This document shows positions 9,156 to 16,662 of a stretch of 33,842 bases of DNA, in pieces. The first letter of the stretch is position 1; the number at the start of each line of letters is the position of its first letter. The notes beneath the pieces were generated by a model, which was given only the letters and a program-made list of their open reading frames with translations, was not told the DNA's origin and did no database searches. The DNA lies in NCBI GenBank assembly GCA_945864145.1, contig CAMBAN010000022.1:1-33842 (forward strand), in the 5' to 3' direction. Position numbers and translations under genes: made by a program. The stretch comes from an uncultured Lachnospiraceae bacterium (lineage in GTDB: Bacteria; Bacillota; Clostridia; Lachnospirales; Lachnospiraceae).

Positions 9156-10250
9156 TTATAAAACACTCTTTAGGAACTGCTTTGCTTCTGCTGTTTTTGG
9201 ATTTGAGAAAATCTCCTGCGGAGTTCCTGTCTCCAAAATTTTGCCGTTTGCCATAAAGACAACCTTATCTGCTACTTCTCTTGCAAAGCCCATTTCATGC
9301 GTGACACAAATCATGGTCATACCTTGATTTGCCAGTTCCTTCATAACATATAATACTTCACCTACAAGCTCCGGGTCAAGTGCCGAAGTTGGTTCATCAA
9401 ACAGCATGATTTTCGGTTCCATGGCCAGTGCTCTTGCAATGGCCACACGCTGTTGCTGACCACCGGAAAGTCTTGCCGGATATTCGTTTAGCTTATCAGC
9501 AAGTCCTACCTTTGCTATCAGCTCCCTGGCTGTTTCTTCTGCCCTTTCCCTACTGACTTTTTTTACATGCATCGGTGCAAGCATCACATTTTCCAAAACA
9601 GTTTTATAGTTGGATGCTTCATCACCTAAGTAATAAGAAGCAACTACGCTGTCTACAAATACAGAATCTACACGACCTGTTTTTAACTCATCAAAGCAGT
9701 TGATAACCTTGTCATACTGATATAATTCAACACCAAGCTCTGCACTGCGTTCTTTCATGTAATCATCTGCTGTTGTTTCCGCCTGAACTGCTGTGGAATG
9801 TCCATTTAATGCTTCCATTGAATCAATTTCAGAATCGTTTGGAACGATTAATACGGTATGGTTAGATACATATGGTTCTGAAATATTGAATTTTTCTTTT
9901 CTTTCGTCTGTAATACTTACACAAGAAAAAATAACGTCATATTTTCCTGTGTCAACGCCGGCAAAAATGCCATCCCATGCTGTATCCACGATTTCTAACT
10001 CTAAGCCCATGTAATCGGCAACTGCATTTGCCACTTCTACATCGAAGCCAATTGGAGTTGCTCCATCCTCATCAAAATACTCCATTGGAGGATAACCAAT
10101 TTCCATACCTACCATTAAAACACCATCTTTAATCGTAGGTACAGTACCTTCTGCTGCCTCTTTTGTTGCTGTTTCTGTGCTTCCACAGGCTGCCATAGAT
10201 GCTGTCATCATAGCACAAAGTCCTAATGCCAATACTTTCTTTTTTATAAT
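9156..10250 (-). pseudogene. In-frame chimera: amino-acid ABC binding protein fused to glnQ-like ATPase C-terminus
   Basis: One open frame joins two incomplete genes. The first part is a polar amino-acid binding lipoprotein: signal [20 protein letters not shown] with a lipobox cysteine, then [17 protein letters not shown] and [18 protein letters not shown]. It breaks off near [10 protein letters not shown] (about 9610), before the usual C-terminal part. From there the frame continues as a glutamine-type ABC ATPase ([50 protein letters not shown]). Walker A, Q-loop and the entire permease are missing. No normal ATG serves the lipoprotein: the good site AAGGAG is followed by ATT (10250) or ATA (10247) where an ATG would be expected, and GTG at 10265 is an alternative. 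The frame is open further upstream to 10403, but that stretch crosses a terminator hairpin and the capA end, so I do not count it as coding. Neither part can work as a transporter component. Confidence 0.8.
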
Positions 10251-10281
10251 CTCATACTCCTTCACATTTCCCTCATCATAC

Positions 10282-10319
10282 AAAAAAGACGAGGTGACCT
10301 CATTGACCACCTCGTCTTT
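10282..10319 (-). terminator. Intrinsic terminator after capA-like gene
   Basis: A perfect 12-base stem (AAAGACGAGGTG / CACCTCGTCTTT) with an 11-base loop is followed on the minus strand by a run of six T. It lies 52 bases after the capA-like stop codon and just before the ribosome site of the binding-protein remnant, so it could also act as a leader attenuator for that gene. Confidence 0.85.
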
Positions 10320-10326
10320 ACATGTA

Positions 10327-10355
10327 AATTTATCACTATTTGTATATTTATGCAA
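10327..10355 (-). promoter_or_regulatory. Possible promoter overlapped by an ARG-box-like palindrome
   Basis: On the minus strand, TTGCAT (10355-10350), a 17-base spacer and TAAATT (10332-10327) resemble a sigma-A promoter reading toward the binding-protein remnant. A dyad at 10341-10354 (TGCATAAATATACA on the minus strand) overlaps the -35 box and resembles the ArgR box frame TGnATnnnnATnCA. An arginine-repressor role is inference. Confidence 0.4.
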
Positions 10356-10371
10356 GCATTTTATAATCAAT

Positions 10372-11610
10372 CTACTTTTTCGTGATAATGCCCTCTGAGT
10401 CAATATTTATGCCGTTTGATAAACTTCGCATATATTGAAGGACACGCCCTTTTTCATCTCCCGAAAGCAGATTAGTTCTGCAATCAGACTGCAAACAGGG
10501 CAAAAAAGCAAGTTCTTTGATTTCCTTATCCTTTAATGTCACTTTTATCATGCCTGTATCTCTGGTTTTCGAATTGAACCAGAAATTTCCCAAGCTGTAG
10601 ACAACAGGAACACCATCTACATAGTCGATTTTCTGCAGTACATGAGGATGTGCACCTATAATCAAATCCACACCTGCCTCTGTATACATACTGACCTGTT
10701 CCTCCTGCATCCAGTCGATAGTCTCCTGGGTTTCCGTGCCCCAATGGATGAATAATATCGTAAAATCGGCATTTTCTTCTGCTATCCGAATACTTTGAAG
10801 CAGATTTTCTGGATTTACGCAACGTAAAGTTCCTGCGGCAGTTTCTGTTGCTCCCTTCGTCTCTGCGTTATCATATTTCTCCAACTGTGTACCTGCCACA
10901 AAGGCAAGCTTCATACCATTGGCAATCAAATAATACGGTTCCATGGCTTCTGCAAGGTTTTCTCCCGCACCCGCATAAGGAATATCGGCATTTTTAAGGG
11001 TATCAAGAGTATCCAGCAAGGACACCTCTCCATAATCATAGCTATGATTATTGGCTAAAGAGACAATGTCTGCTCCCATTTCCTTCAAAAAAGAAACATT
11101 TGCTGTTTTGGAGCGGAAGGTATAGAGTTTTCCCGGTGTTGGAGTACCTCGGTCTGTAAAAGTGAACTCATTATTCAGCATAAAAATATCCGCCTGCTGC
11201 ATTTCATAGAGCAATCCATTTCCAAAGGTATCTTCCATGTTACTGCCTCTGCTGACAAAATTGGACATCATGGCATAGTTGTCATCTAAGAGCACATCTC
11301 CGGCAAAAAGAAGAGTTACTTCATCCTCATCTACGCAAGGCACCATTTTTACCCGTTGCCCTTTTTCTAAAGCTTCCTGGTAAATACTTTGATTTTTATC
11401 CAATTCCTCTTCCAATGCAGTTTGCGCAAATTTATCTCTTTCATTGGTTGGCAGACTGAAAAATTCATAGACACTGACCCTGTTTTTTTCTTTTACCATG
11501 TAGGTAATCCCTAACCCTATCATACCAATGCACAATACTGCCACCAAAGTGGATGTAAACACAAAAATATTCTTTTTGCTATTATGATACTTCTGCCTTT
11601 TGTGCCCCAT
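10372..11610 (-). CDS. CapA/PgsA-family metallophosphatase-like protein
   Basis: A 412-residue membrane-anchored protein. Residues about 15-38 ([22 protein letters not shown]) form one N-terminal transmembrane anchor, and the rest should face outward. The CapA (PF09587) fold is shown by [52 protein letters not shown] and [10 protein letters not shown], which carry the metal-binding Asp, Asn and His residues of the calcineurin-like superfamily. Family members take part in poly-gamma-glutamate capsule assembly or act as enzymes of unknown substrate; no capB or capC is nearby, so I name only the family. The start is ATG at 11610 with GGGAGG upstream. It is flanked by terminators at both ends, so it is probably monocistronic; the upstream gap is only 82 bases. 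Confidence 0.85.
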   Translation of the reverse strand: MGHKRQKYHNSKKNIFVFTSTLVAVLCIGMIGLGITYMVKEKNRVSVYEFFSLPTNERDKFAQTALEEELDKNQSIYQEALEKGQRVKMVPCVDEDEVTLLFAGDVLLDDNYAMMSNFVSRGSNMEDTFGNGLLYEMQQADIFMLNNEFTFTDRGTPTPGKLYTFRSKTANVSFLKEMGADIVSLANNHSYDYGEVSLLDTLDTLKNADIPYAGAGENLAEAMEPYYLIANGMKLAFVAGTQLEKYDNAETKGATETAAGTLRCVNPENLLQSIRIAEENADFTILFIHWGTETQETIDWMQEEQVSMYTEAGVDLIIGAHPHVLQKIDYVDGVPVVYSLGNFWFNSKTRDTGMIKVTLKDKEIKELAFLPCLQSDCRTNLLSGDEKGRVLQYMRSLSNGINIDSEGIITKK

Positions 11611-11648
11611 TGCGGTCCTCCCATTGTCTCTTTCATCCCGTCTATATC

Positions 11649-11679
11649 AAAAAACCCCCAGCAAAAAAGCTGAGGGTTC
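11649..11679 (-). terminator. Terminator after rplA
   Basis: A ten-base stem (AACCCTCAGC / GCTGGGGGTT on the minus strand, one G-T pair) with a six-T loop is followed by a run of T. It ends the rplK-rplA transcript, so rplJ and rplL do not follow here. Confidence 0.85.
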
Positions 11680-11692
11680 TATTTACATTAGA

Positions 11693-12382
11693 TTAGAACT
11701 TTGCAACACTAACCTTTACTCCAGGTCCCATTGTTGATGTTAATGTAATGCTTCTTAAGTACTGTCCCTTTAATGATGAAGGTTTAGCCTTAACGATTGC
11801 ATCCATTAATGCGCCAACGTTCTGATTTAACTGCTCTTCTGTGAAAGAAGCCTTTCCAACTGGGCAGTGGATGATATTTGTCTTGTCAAGTCTGTACTCA
11901 ATCTTACCAGCCTTGATATCGTTGATAGCCTTTGTAACGTCCATAGTTACTGTACCAGCCTTTGGGTTTGGCATTAAGCCCTTAGGTCCTAAAACCTTAC
12001 CAAGACGTCCAACAACACCCATCATATCAGGTGTAGCTACTACAACGTCGAAGTCTAACCAACCATCGTTCTGAATCTTAGGAATAAGCTCTTCGCCTCC
12101 TACGTAATCAGCACCAGCTGCCTCTGCCTCTGCTACCTTATCACCCTTAGCGAATACTAAAACTCTAACAGTCTTACCTGTACCATTTGGAAGAACTACT
12201 GCACCACGAATCTGCTGTTCAGCATGACGTCCGTCACAGCCTGTTCTGATATGGATTTCTACAGTTTCATCAAATTTAGAAGTTGCTGTCTTCTTTACTA
12301 AAGATACAGCTTCTTCCATTTCATAAAAGTTTGCGCGATCAATTAATTTAGCGGCTTCATTATATTTCTTTCCGTGTTTCAT
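11693..12382 (-). CDS. rplA: 50S ribosomal protein L1
   Basis: L1 binds 23S rRNA at the mobile L1 stalk and often represses its own operon by binding the leader mRNA. The protein starts [20 protein letters not shown] and contains [20 protein letters not shown] and the ending [12 protein letters not shown], all standard for L1; 229 residues is normal. I choose ATG 12382 because GGAGG lies nine bases upstream; an ATG at 12388 is only three bases from that site. It follows rplK by 16 bases in the same transcript. Confidence 0.97.
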   Translation of the reverse strand: MKHGKKYNEAAKLIDRANFYEMEEAVSLVKKTATSKFDETVEIHIRTGCDGRHAEQQIRGAVVLPNGTGKTVRVLVFAKGDKVAEAEAAGADYVGGEELIPKIQNDGWLDFDVVVATPDMMGVVGRLGKVLGPKGLMPNPKAGTVTMDVTKAINDIKAGKIEYRLDKTNIIHCPVGKASFTEEQLNQNVGALMDAIVKAKPSSLKGQYLRSITLTSTMGPGVKVSVAKF

Positions 12383-12398
12383 CTTCATTTACCTCCGC

Positions 12399-12824
12399 TT
12401 ACTCTTCTACTGTGATGCCCATACTTCTAGCTGTACCTGCGATCATGCTCATAGCTGCCTCAAGGCTAGCTGCATTTAAGTCAGGCATTTTTAATTCAGC
12501 GATTTCCTGAATCTTAGCTTTAGAAATAGTAGCAACCTTTGTCTTGTTAGGTGCACCAGAACCACTCTTAATGTTGCAAGCCTTCTTTAAAAGAACTGCA
12601 GCTGGTGGTGTCTTTGTGATGAAGCTGAAACTTCTGTCAGCATAAACAGTGATTACTACAGGAATAATCATACCTTCCTGGTCAGCTGTTTTTGCGTTAA
12701 ACTGCTTTGTAAATTCAACGATGTTTACACCATGCTGTCCAAGTGCTGGACCAACTGGTGGAGCCGGTGTTGCTTTAGCGGCAGGAATCTGTAATTTAAT
12801 ATATCCTTCTACTTTCTTTGCCAT
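12399..12824 (-). CDS. rplK: 50S ribosomal protein L11
   Basis: L11 forms the GTPase-associated stalk base with L10 and L7/L12. The sequence [34 protein letters not shown] and the ending [10 protein letters not shown] are diagnostic, and 141 residues is the usual length. The start is ATG 12824, preceded by AGGAGG at eight bases; the frame extends three codons further (to 12833) but without a better site. A strong promoter and a structured leader lie upstream, separating it from nusG. Confidence 0.97.
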   Translation of the reverse strand: MAKKVEGYIKLQIPAAKATPAPPVGPALGQHGVNIVEFTKQFNAKTADQEGMIIPVVITVYADRSFSFITKTPPAAVLLKKACNIKSGSGAPNKTKVATISKAKIQEIAELKMPDLNAASLEAAMSMIAGTARSMGITVEE

Positions 12825-12833
12825 GATAGGCAC

Positions 12834-12921
12834 CTCCTAATTCATTCTCAGTACACTTGCGTGTCTGTTTTGTGGTAGTTTGGGTGGATGACCCTCCCAC
12901 ACGGACATTCAAGTCCGGCTA
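12834..12921 (-). promoter_or_regulatory. rplK-rplA mRNA leader, candidate L1 autoregulation site
   Basis: The transcript from the promoter at 12924-12952 has an untranslated leader of about 90 bases. It can fold into a CGGAC/GTCCG hairpin, followed by a GTGGGAGGG...CCACCC...CCAC region able to form a second, longer stem. In many bacteria L1 represses this operon by binding such a leader. The structure is inferred by eye only. Confidence 0.4.
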
Positions 12922-12923
12922 AT

Positions 12924-12952
12924 ATTTTATTACAACTACACTTTCATGTCAA
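12924..12952 (-). promoter_or_regulatory. Sigma-A promoter of rplK-rplA
   Basis: TTGACA (12952-12947), a 17-base spacer and TAAAAT (12929-12924) on the minus strand lie between nusG and rplK. This is close to ideal and uncouples ribosomal protein synthesis from nusG. Confidence 0.85.
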
Positions 12953-12967
12953 TCCCTAATCGAGATT

Positions 12968-13696
12968 TTATAATTTCTTGATGTCCGAGAAACTGATTTC
13001 TACCGGTGTTTCTCTACCGAACATCTCTACATTGATGGTTACAGTCTGTTTGGTCACATCAATACTCTGAATCATACCGACTGTATCCTTCCATACTCCG
13101 GCAACAACTGAAATAGCATCGCCTACTGCAAAGTCAACGCTTACCTCGTTGCCAAAGTCAAGAGCCTTTAATTCCTCATCTGTTAAAGGAACTGGTTTGC
13201 TTCCCGGTCCAACAAAACCTGTTACACCTCTGGTATTACGTACTACATACCATGCATCGTTATTGTCTGCATCCATATGAAGCAGTACATATCCCGGAAA
13301 CATTTTTTTCTGACTGCTTTTTTCAAGACCATCTTTCATTTCTGTAACATCTGTTAAAGGAACTCTAACTTCCAGAATCTCGTTTTCAAGATGTCTGTTT
13401 TCGATTGCCTTTTCAATGTTGGCTTTGACCTTATTCTCGTATCCTGAATAAGTATGAACAACATACCAGCCCATGCCTTTACCACTCTTGTTGTCACTTA
13501 AGGCAACATTGCTATGTGGCTCCTCATCAGCTTCAATAGCAATAACCGGTTCTTCTACTTTTTCAGTTTCTACAACATCCTCTACAACCTCTTCTACAGG
13601 CTTTTGTGGCATTTTGGGTGAAATCGGTGCCCACTCCTGCATCATTGGTGTGATATGCTTTTTGGCTACTGCCCTACGTTCGTTTTTTTCTTCCAT
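12968..13696 (-). CDS. nusG: Transcription factor NusG with acidic N-terminal extension
   Basis: NusG binds RNA polymerase and tunes pausing, termination and coupling to ribosomes. The NGN domain begins at WYVVHTYSGYENKV and includes KKMFPGYVLLHM and NTRGVTGFVG; a KOW motif follows (VGDAISVVAGVWKDTVGMIQ). Before it lie about 75 residues not found in standard NusG: a basic start (EEKNERRAVAKKH), a PISPKMPQKP proline stretch and a strongly acidic tract (VEEVVEDVVETEKVEEP). The ATG at 13696 has AGG nine bases upstream; in-frame GTG 13711 is possible. A start just before WYVV has only a weak site, so I think the extension is real. It follows secE closely. Confidence 0.93.
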   Translation of the reverse strand: MEEKNERRAVAKKHITPMMQEWAPISPKMPQKPVEEVVEDVVETEKVEEPVIAIEADEEPHSNVALSDNKSGKGMGWYVVHTYSGYENKVKANIEKAIENRHLENEILEVRVPLTDVTEMKDGLEKSSQKKMFPGYVLLHMDADNNDAWYVVRNTRGVTGFVGPGSKPVPLTDEELKALDFGNEVSVDFAVGDAISVVAGVWKDTVGMIQSIDVTKQTVTINVEMFGRETPVEISFSDIKKL

Positions 13697-13713
13697 ACTA
13701 TTCATCCTCACTC

Positions 13714-13920
13714 TTACAATGAAGTTAAGAAGTTAATTCCATACTGGATAAGGGTATCCAGAAAAGTAATGATAAGTCCCAATACAACTGAAACACAAAG
13801 AACAGCTACCGACTGCTTCAAAAGATCCTCTTTGTTTGGCCATACGATTTTACTAAACTCTGTTTTCACGCTTTTCCAAAAGTTACGCTTTTGGCCTTCT
13901 GTTTTTGCTGAATCTCCCAT
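13714..13920 (-). CDS. secE: Preprotein translocase subunit SecE
   Basis: SecE clamps the SecY channel. This is the short single-span form, 68 residues, with the conserved motif FWKSVKTEFSKIVWPNKEDL followed by one transmembrane helix (SVAVLCVSVVLGLIITFLDTL). An AGGAGG site precedes the ATG. It lies between rpmG and nusG, the normal order. Confidence 0.95.
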   Translation of the reverse strand: MGDSAKTEGQKRNFWKSVKTEFSKIVWPNKEDLLKQSVAVLCVSVVLGLIITFLDTLIQYGINFLTSL

Positions 13921-13944
13921 AGTATGCCTCCTGTGGTTCTTTGA

Positions 13945-14094
13945 TTATTTTGTTTCTTTGTGTAAAGTATGAGTCTTGCAGAATCTACAATACTTTTTGA
14001 TTTCCATTCTGTCCGGATGAGTCTTCTTTTCCTTTGTGGTATTGTAGTTACGCTGTTTGCACTCTGTACAAGCTAATGTAATCTTTGTACGCAT
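13945..14094 (-). CDS. rpmG: 50S ribosomal protein L33, zinc-binding form
   Basis: A 49-residue L33 starting [17 protein letters not shown] and ending [14 protein letters not shown]. Both CxxC pairs are present, so it is the zinc-containing (C+) type. The ATG at 14094 has GGAGG seven bases upstream. An upstream extension of the frame to 14175 runs through the mRNA leader and is not credible. First gene of the rpmG-secE-nusG transcript. Confidence 0.95.
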   Translation of the reverse strand: MRTKITLACTECKQRNYNTTKEKKTHPDRMEIKKYCRFCKTHTLHKETK

Positions 14095-14208
14095 AATTCC
14101 ACCTCCGCTAGCGTTTCTAATCTTAATTGTTCTAATCTTACAAAACATGTCCAGATCCTTTTCAAAAATAAGCATAAAAAAAAGACCTAATTCACATCTT
14201 GCCTATCA

Positions 14209-14237
14209 AATATACCATATAGGTCCGGTCCAGTCAA
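14209..14237 (-). promoter_or_regulatory. Sigma-A promoter of rpmG-secE-nusG
   Basis: TTGACT (14237-14232), 17 bases and TATATT (14214-14209) on the minus strand. The leader of about 100 bases carries an 11-base direct repeat (14115-14125 and 14130-14140) of unknown meaning. Confidence 0.85.
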
Positions 14238-14246
14238 CTAATTTTT

Positions 14247-14277
14247 GAAAAGAGCCGCGGACCAGCCGCAGCCCTTT
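14247..14277 (-). terminator. Terminator after glf
   Basis: A 12-base stem (AAAGGGCTGCGG / CCGCGGCTCTTT on the minus strand, two G-T pairs) with a five-base loop is followed by a short T-run. It begins seven bases after the glf stop codon and sits just upstream of the rpmG promoter. Confidence 0.8.
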
Positions 14278-14283
14278 GTATCT

Positions 14284-15414
14284 TTATACTTCTTCTTTTG
14301 CCATATCTAATGCGGCACGGATTACCTTATCCATATCGTAGTACTTATACTGGCCAAGTCTGCCGCCGAAAAGTACCTTGTTTTCTTTCTTTGCAAGCTC
14401 TGCATACACCTGATATAAGGAGCCGTTTGTTTCATCATTAATCGGATAATACGGTTCATCACCCTTTTCCCAGTTCTTGGGATACTCTCTTGTGATAACG
14501 GTATCCTCCTGCTTTCCAAACTCGAAATGCTTGTGCTCGATAATTCTGGTATAAGGTATTTCTGCCTCTGTATAGTTTACGACTGCATTTCCCTGATAGT
14601 TATCCTCACCCTCTAGAAGCTCTGTCTCAAAACGGAGGGAACGATAGCCAAGCTCTCCTGATTTATAATCATAAAATTCATCAATCATACCGGTATAAAG
14701 CACTTTATCAAAGGTATTTCCGTCCTTTGCCACAAATTTTCCTGCTGCCTCGTCATAGGTACAATACTCCTGATAAGAGGTATTTAATAATACTGGAGTG
14801 CCATCCAGAAGTTTTTCTGCGATTTGTGTGTAGCCGCCCTTTGGAATACCCTGATAAGGGTCATTGAAGTAATTGTTATCAAAGGTAAAACGTACCGGCA
14901 GTCTTTTGATGATAAAGGCCGGAAGCTCTGTACAGGCCCTTCCCCACTGCTTCTGGGTATAGCCCTTTACCAGCTTTTCATAAATGTCTGTACCTACTAA
15001 GGACAGTGCCTGCTCTTCCAGGTTCTTCGGCTCTGTAATATGAAGGTCTGCTATCTGTTCTTCAATGATTTCCTTTGCCTGTTTAGGCGTCTTGATATGC
15101 CACATTTTTGCAAAGGTATTCATATTAAAGGGAAGATTGTATAATTCATCCTTATAGCAGGCTACCGGAGAATTGATATAATGGTTAAACTCCGCCAACT
15201 GGTTTACATAATCCCAGATTTCTTTGTCTGAGGTATGGAAAATGTGTGCGCCGTACTGATGTACCTGAATCCCTTTTACTTCTTTGGTATAAATATTACC
15301 TGCTATATGGTCTCTTTTGTCGATAACAAGGCTGCTCTTTCCTTTTTTCTTCATTTCATTTGAAAAAACGCAACCAAAAAGCCCTGCTCCGACAATCAGA
15401 TAGTTGTAATGCAT
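14284..15414 (-). CDS. glf: UDP-galactopyranose mutase
   Basis: This flavoenzyme converts UDP-galactopyranose to UDP-galactofuranose for surface polysaccharides. From ATG 15414 (AGAGGA nine bases upstream) the 376-residue protein opens MHYNYLIVGAGLFGCVFS with the FAD-binding GAGLFG (residues 9-14). It continues with HIAGNIYT, YGAHIFHTSD, YTQKQWG, LPVRFTFDNNYF and a late GRLGQYKYYDMD, all classic for Glf. Seven extra in-frame codons upstream lack a better ribosome site. It is transcribed alone from an extended -10 promoter and ends at its own terminator. No galactofuranosyltransferase lies next to it, although several unassigned glycosyltransferases are found 5-15 kb away. Confidence 0.95.
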   Translation of the reverse strand: MHYNYLIVGAGLFGCVFSNEMKKKGKSSLVIDKRDHIAGNIYTKEVKGIQVHQYGAHIFHTSDKEIWDYVNQLAEFNHYINSPVACYKDELYNLPFNMNTFAKMWHIKTPKQAKEIIEEQIADLHITEPKNLEEQALSLVGTDIYEKLVKGYTQKQWGRACTELPAFIIKRLPVRFTFDNNYFNDPYQGIPKGGYTQIAEKLLDGTPVLLNTSYQEYCTYDEAAGKFVAKDGNTFDKVLYTGMIDEFYDYKSGELGYRSLRFETELLEGEDNYQGNAVVNYTEAEIPYTRIIEHKHFEFGKQEDTVITREYPKNWEKGDEPYYPINDETNGSLYQVYAELAKKENKVLFGGRLGQYKYYDMDKVIRAALDMAKEEV

Positions 15415-15450
15415 TTCAGTCGTCCTCTCTTTCACATAAGTAATGTGTTC

Positions 15451-15459
15451 ATTATAGCA
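15451..15459 (-). promoter_or_regulatory. Extended -10 promoter of glf
   Basis: TGCTATAAT on the minus strand (15459-15451) is a perfect extended -10 element about 37 bases upstream of the glf start. No good -35 is visible. Confidence 0.6.
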
Positions 15460-15495
15460 CGCTTTTTGATAAAATGCATTATCTCTGACTCCATT

Positions 15496-16662
15496 CTAAG
15501 CCTGACGTTTCAGCTTTGATGCAACAAGCGTCAAGGCAAATGCCGTCAGTGCAAACAACAGCTGTATGCCGATTGCATTCCAGTACAGGTGCATATCAAA
15601 ACTTTCTGAGGAAAATCCTGCAAGCATATTGTTGGCTCTTACATACCAATAGGTTGGCAAAAATCTAGAAAATGCCAGAACCTTGTCAGAGAGCATATTC
15701 TGTGGGACAAATACACCGCCCAGAAAAGACATACCAAGGCCAAACAGATTGGCAACAATATTCACTACGTTCATGACATTCACGCCAAGGTCAAAGCAGC
15801 TTAAAAATAACGTCATTGCTATGGATATCAACAGAAATACAAAGCTGTTAAGCATGGCATAAAGTGCATTGCCTGTAAACATGCTTCCGCGATATACCAG
15901 CGTACCAAGTATCATGAAAAGAAACCACATTCCTATACTGTAGGCGCCGCAGCCAAGAGCAAGCTCGAGATTACGGCTCAAAAGCTTTTGTGCAGAACAG
16001 TTGATACGATTTTGCATATCCTTTTCCTGAAAAATCATGATAATCGGTGCTAACCCAGCAAAAAGTAATAGGATAAAAATATAGGGAAGATACTGATAAA
16101 AATAGAATACCTCTTTTCTCCCCTCTGCAGTTTCCTTTTCAAAAACAACTGCCTCCACCTCTCCTGCATTTGCAAAAGAAGCAGAAACTTTCTCAATTGC
16201 CTCATCTATCGAAAATCCCCCTGTAAGATAAAGTTGCAGTGCCTGAATATATTCTGTTACCTGTTGGTCAGCAAAGTATCCTGCTGAGCTTCCCGGTACT
16301 TTTACATTTGTCACAAAGCCTTCCTTTTCTCCTGCCAAAAGCTTTTCCTCAAAACCCTTTGAAATGGTCAATACATAATTGATATCACGATAATATAAAT
16401 GTTCCTGTAATACCTCCGGGTCATTTTCCAGATCGACCAGATGATGGATGGAACCAAGATAAGAAGTTAAGGCCTTACTTGCCTTTGAATTATCCTCATC
16501 GATTACACAAACAGAAAGCTCCTTTGACTGAAAATTCACATTCAGATTATCCTTCGCCGTTACGCTCAAAATAATGGTTATTACCGCATAAATAACAAAA
16601 TAGATGCCGATTGTTGTAATTCGCCTTTTTCCAATTTTGCAAAAAGCCTTAAAGAGTTGCAT
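15496..16662 (-). CDS. ABC-2 type permease, LnrN-like
   Basis: A 388-residue exporter permease. An N-terminal helix (IGIYFVIYAVITIILSVTA) is followed by a large extracytoplasmic loop of about 150 residues, then about five membrane segments from YLPYIFILLLFAGLAPIIMIF to the end; this is the ABC2_membrane_3 pattern. A motif LGMSFLGGVFVPQNML near the C-terminal part is typical of ABC-2 drug exporters. An AAGGAGG site precedes the ATG, and the gene overlaps the upstream permease by 14 bases. With the partner permease and ATPase it should form a heterodimeric exporter. I infer antibiotic or lipid-active compound export from the linked two-component system. No terminator is obvious after it. Confidence 0.8.
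   Translation of the reverse strand: MQLFKAFCKIGKRRITTIGIYFVIYAVITIILSVTAKDNLNVNFQSKELSVCVIDEDNSKASKALTSYLGSIHHLVDLENDPEVLQEHLYYRDINYVLTISKGFEEKLLAGEKEGFVTNVKVPGSSAGYFADQQVTEYIQALQLYLTGGFSIDEAIEKVSASFANAGEVEAVVFEKETAEGRKEVFYFYQYLPYIFILLLFAGLAPIIMIFQEKDMQNRINCSAQKLLSRNLELALGCGAYSIGMWFLFMILGTLVYRGSMFTGNALYAMLNSFVFLLISIAMTLFLSCFDLGVNVMNVVNIVANLFGLGMSFLGGVFVPQNMLSDKVLAFSRFLPTYWYVRANNMLAGFSSESFDMHLYWNAIGIQLLFALTAFALTLVASKLKRQA

Noticed and set aside
10251-10403. N-terminal extension of the transporter chimera as coding sequence
   Set aside because: The frame is open but crosses a perfect terminator hairpin and overlaps the capA-like 3' end, and it precedes a normal lipoprotein signal and ribosome site.
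10526-10822. Minus-strand frame of 98 codons inside the capA-like gene
   Set aside because: Out-of-frame shadow of a clear CapA coding sequence.
14095-14175. Longer rpmG start
   Set aside because: The extra codons lie in the mRNA leader; L33 normally starts at MRTKITL, where GGAGG is well placed.
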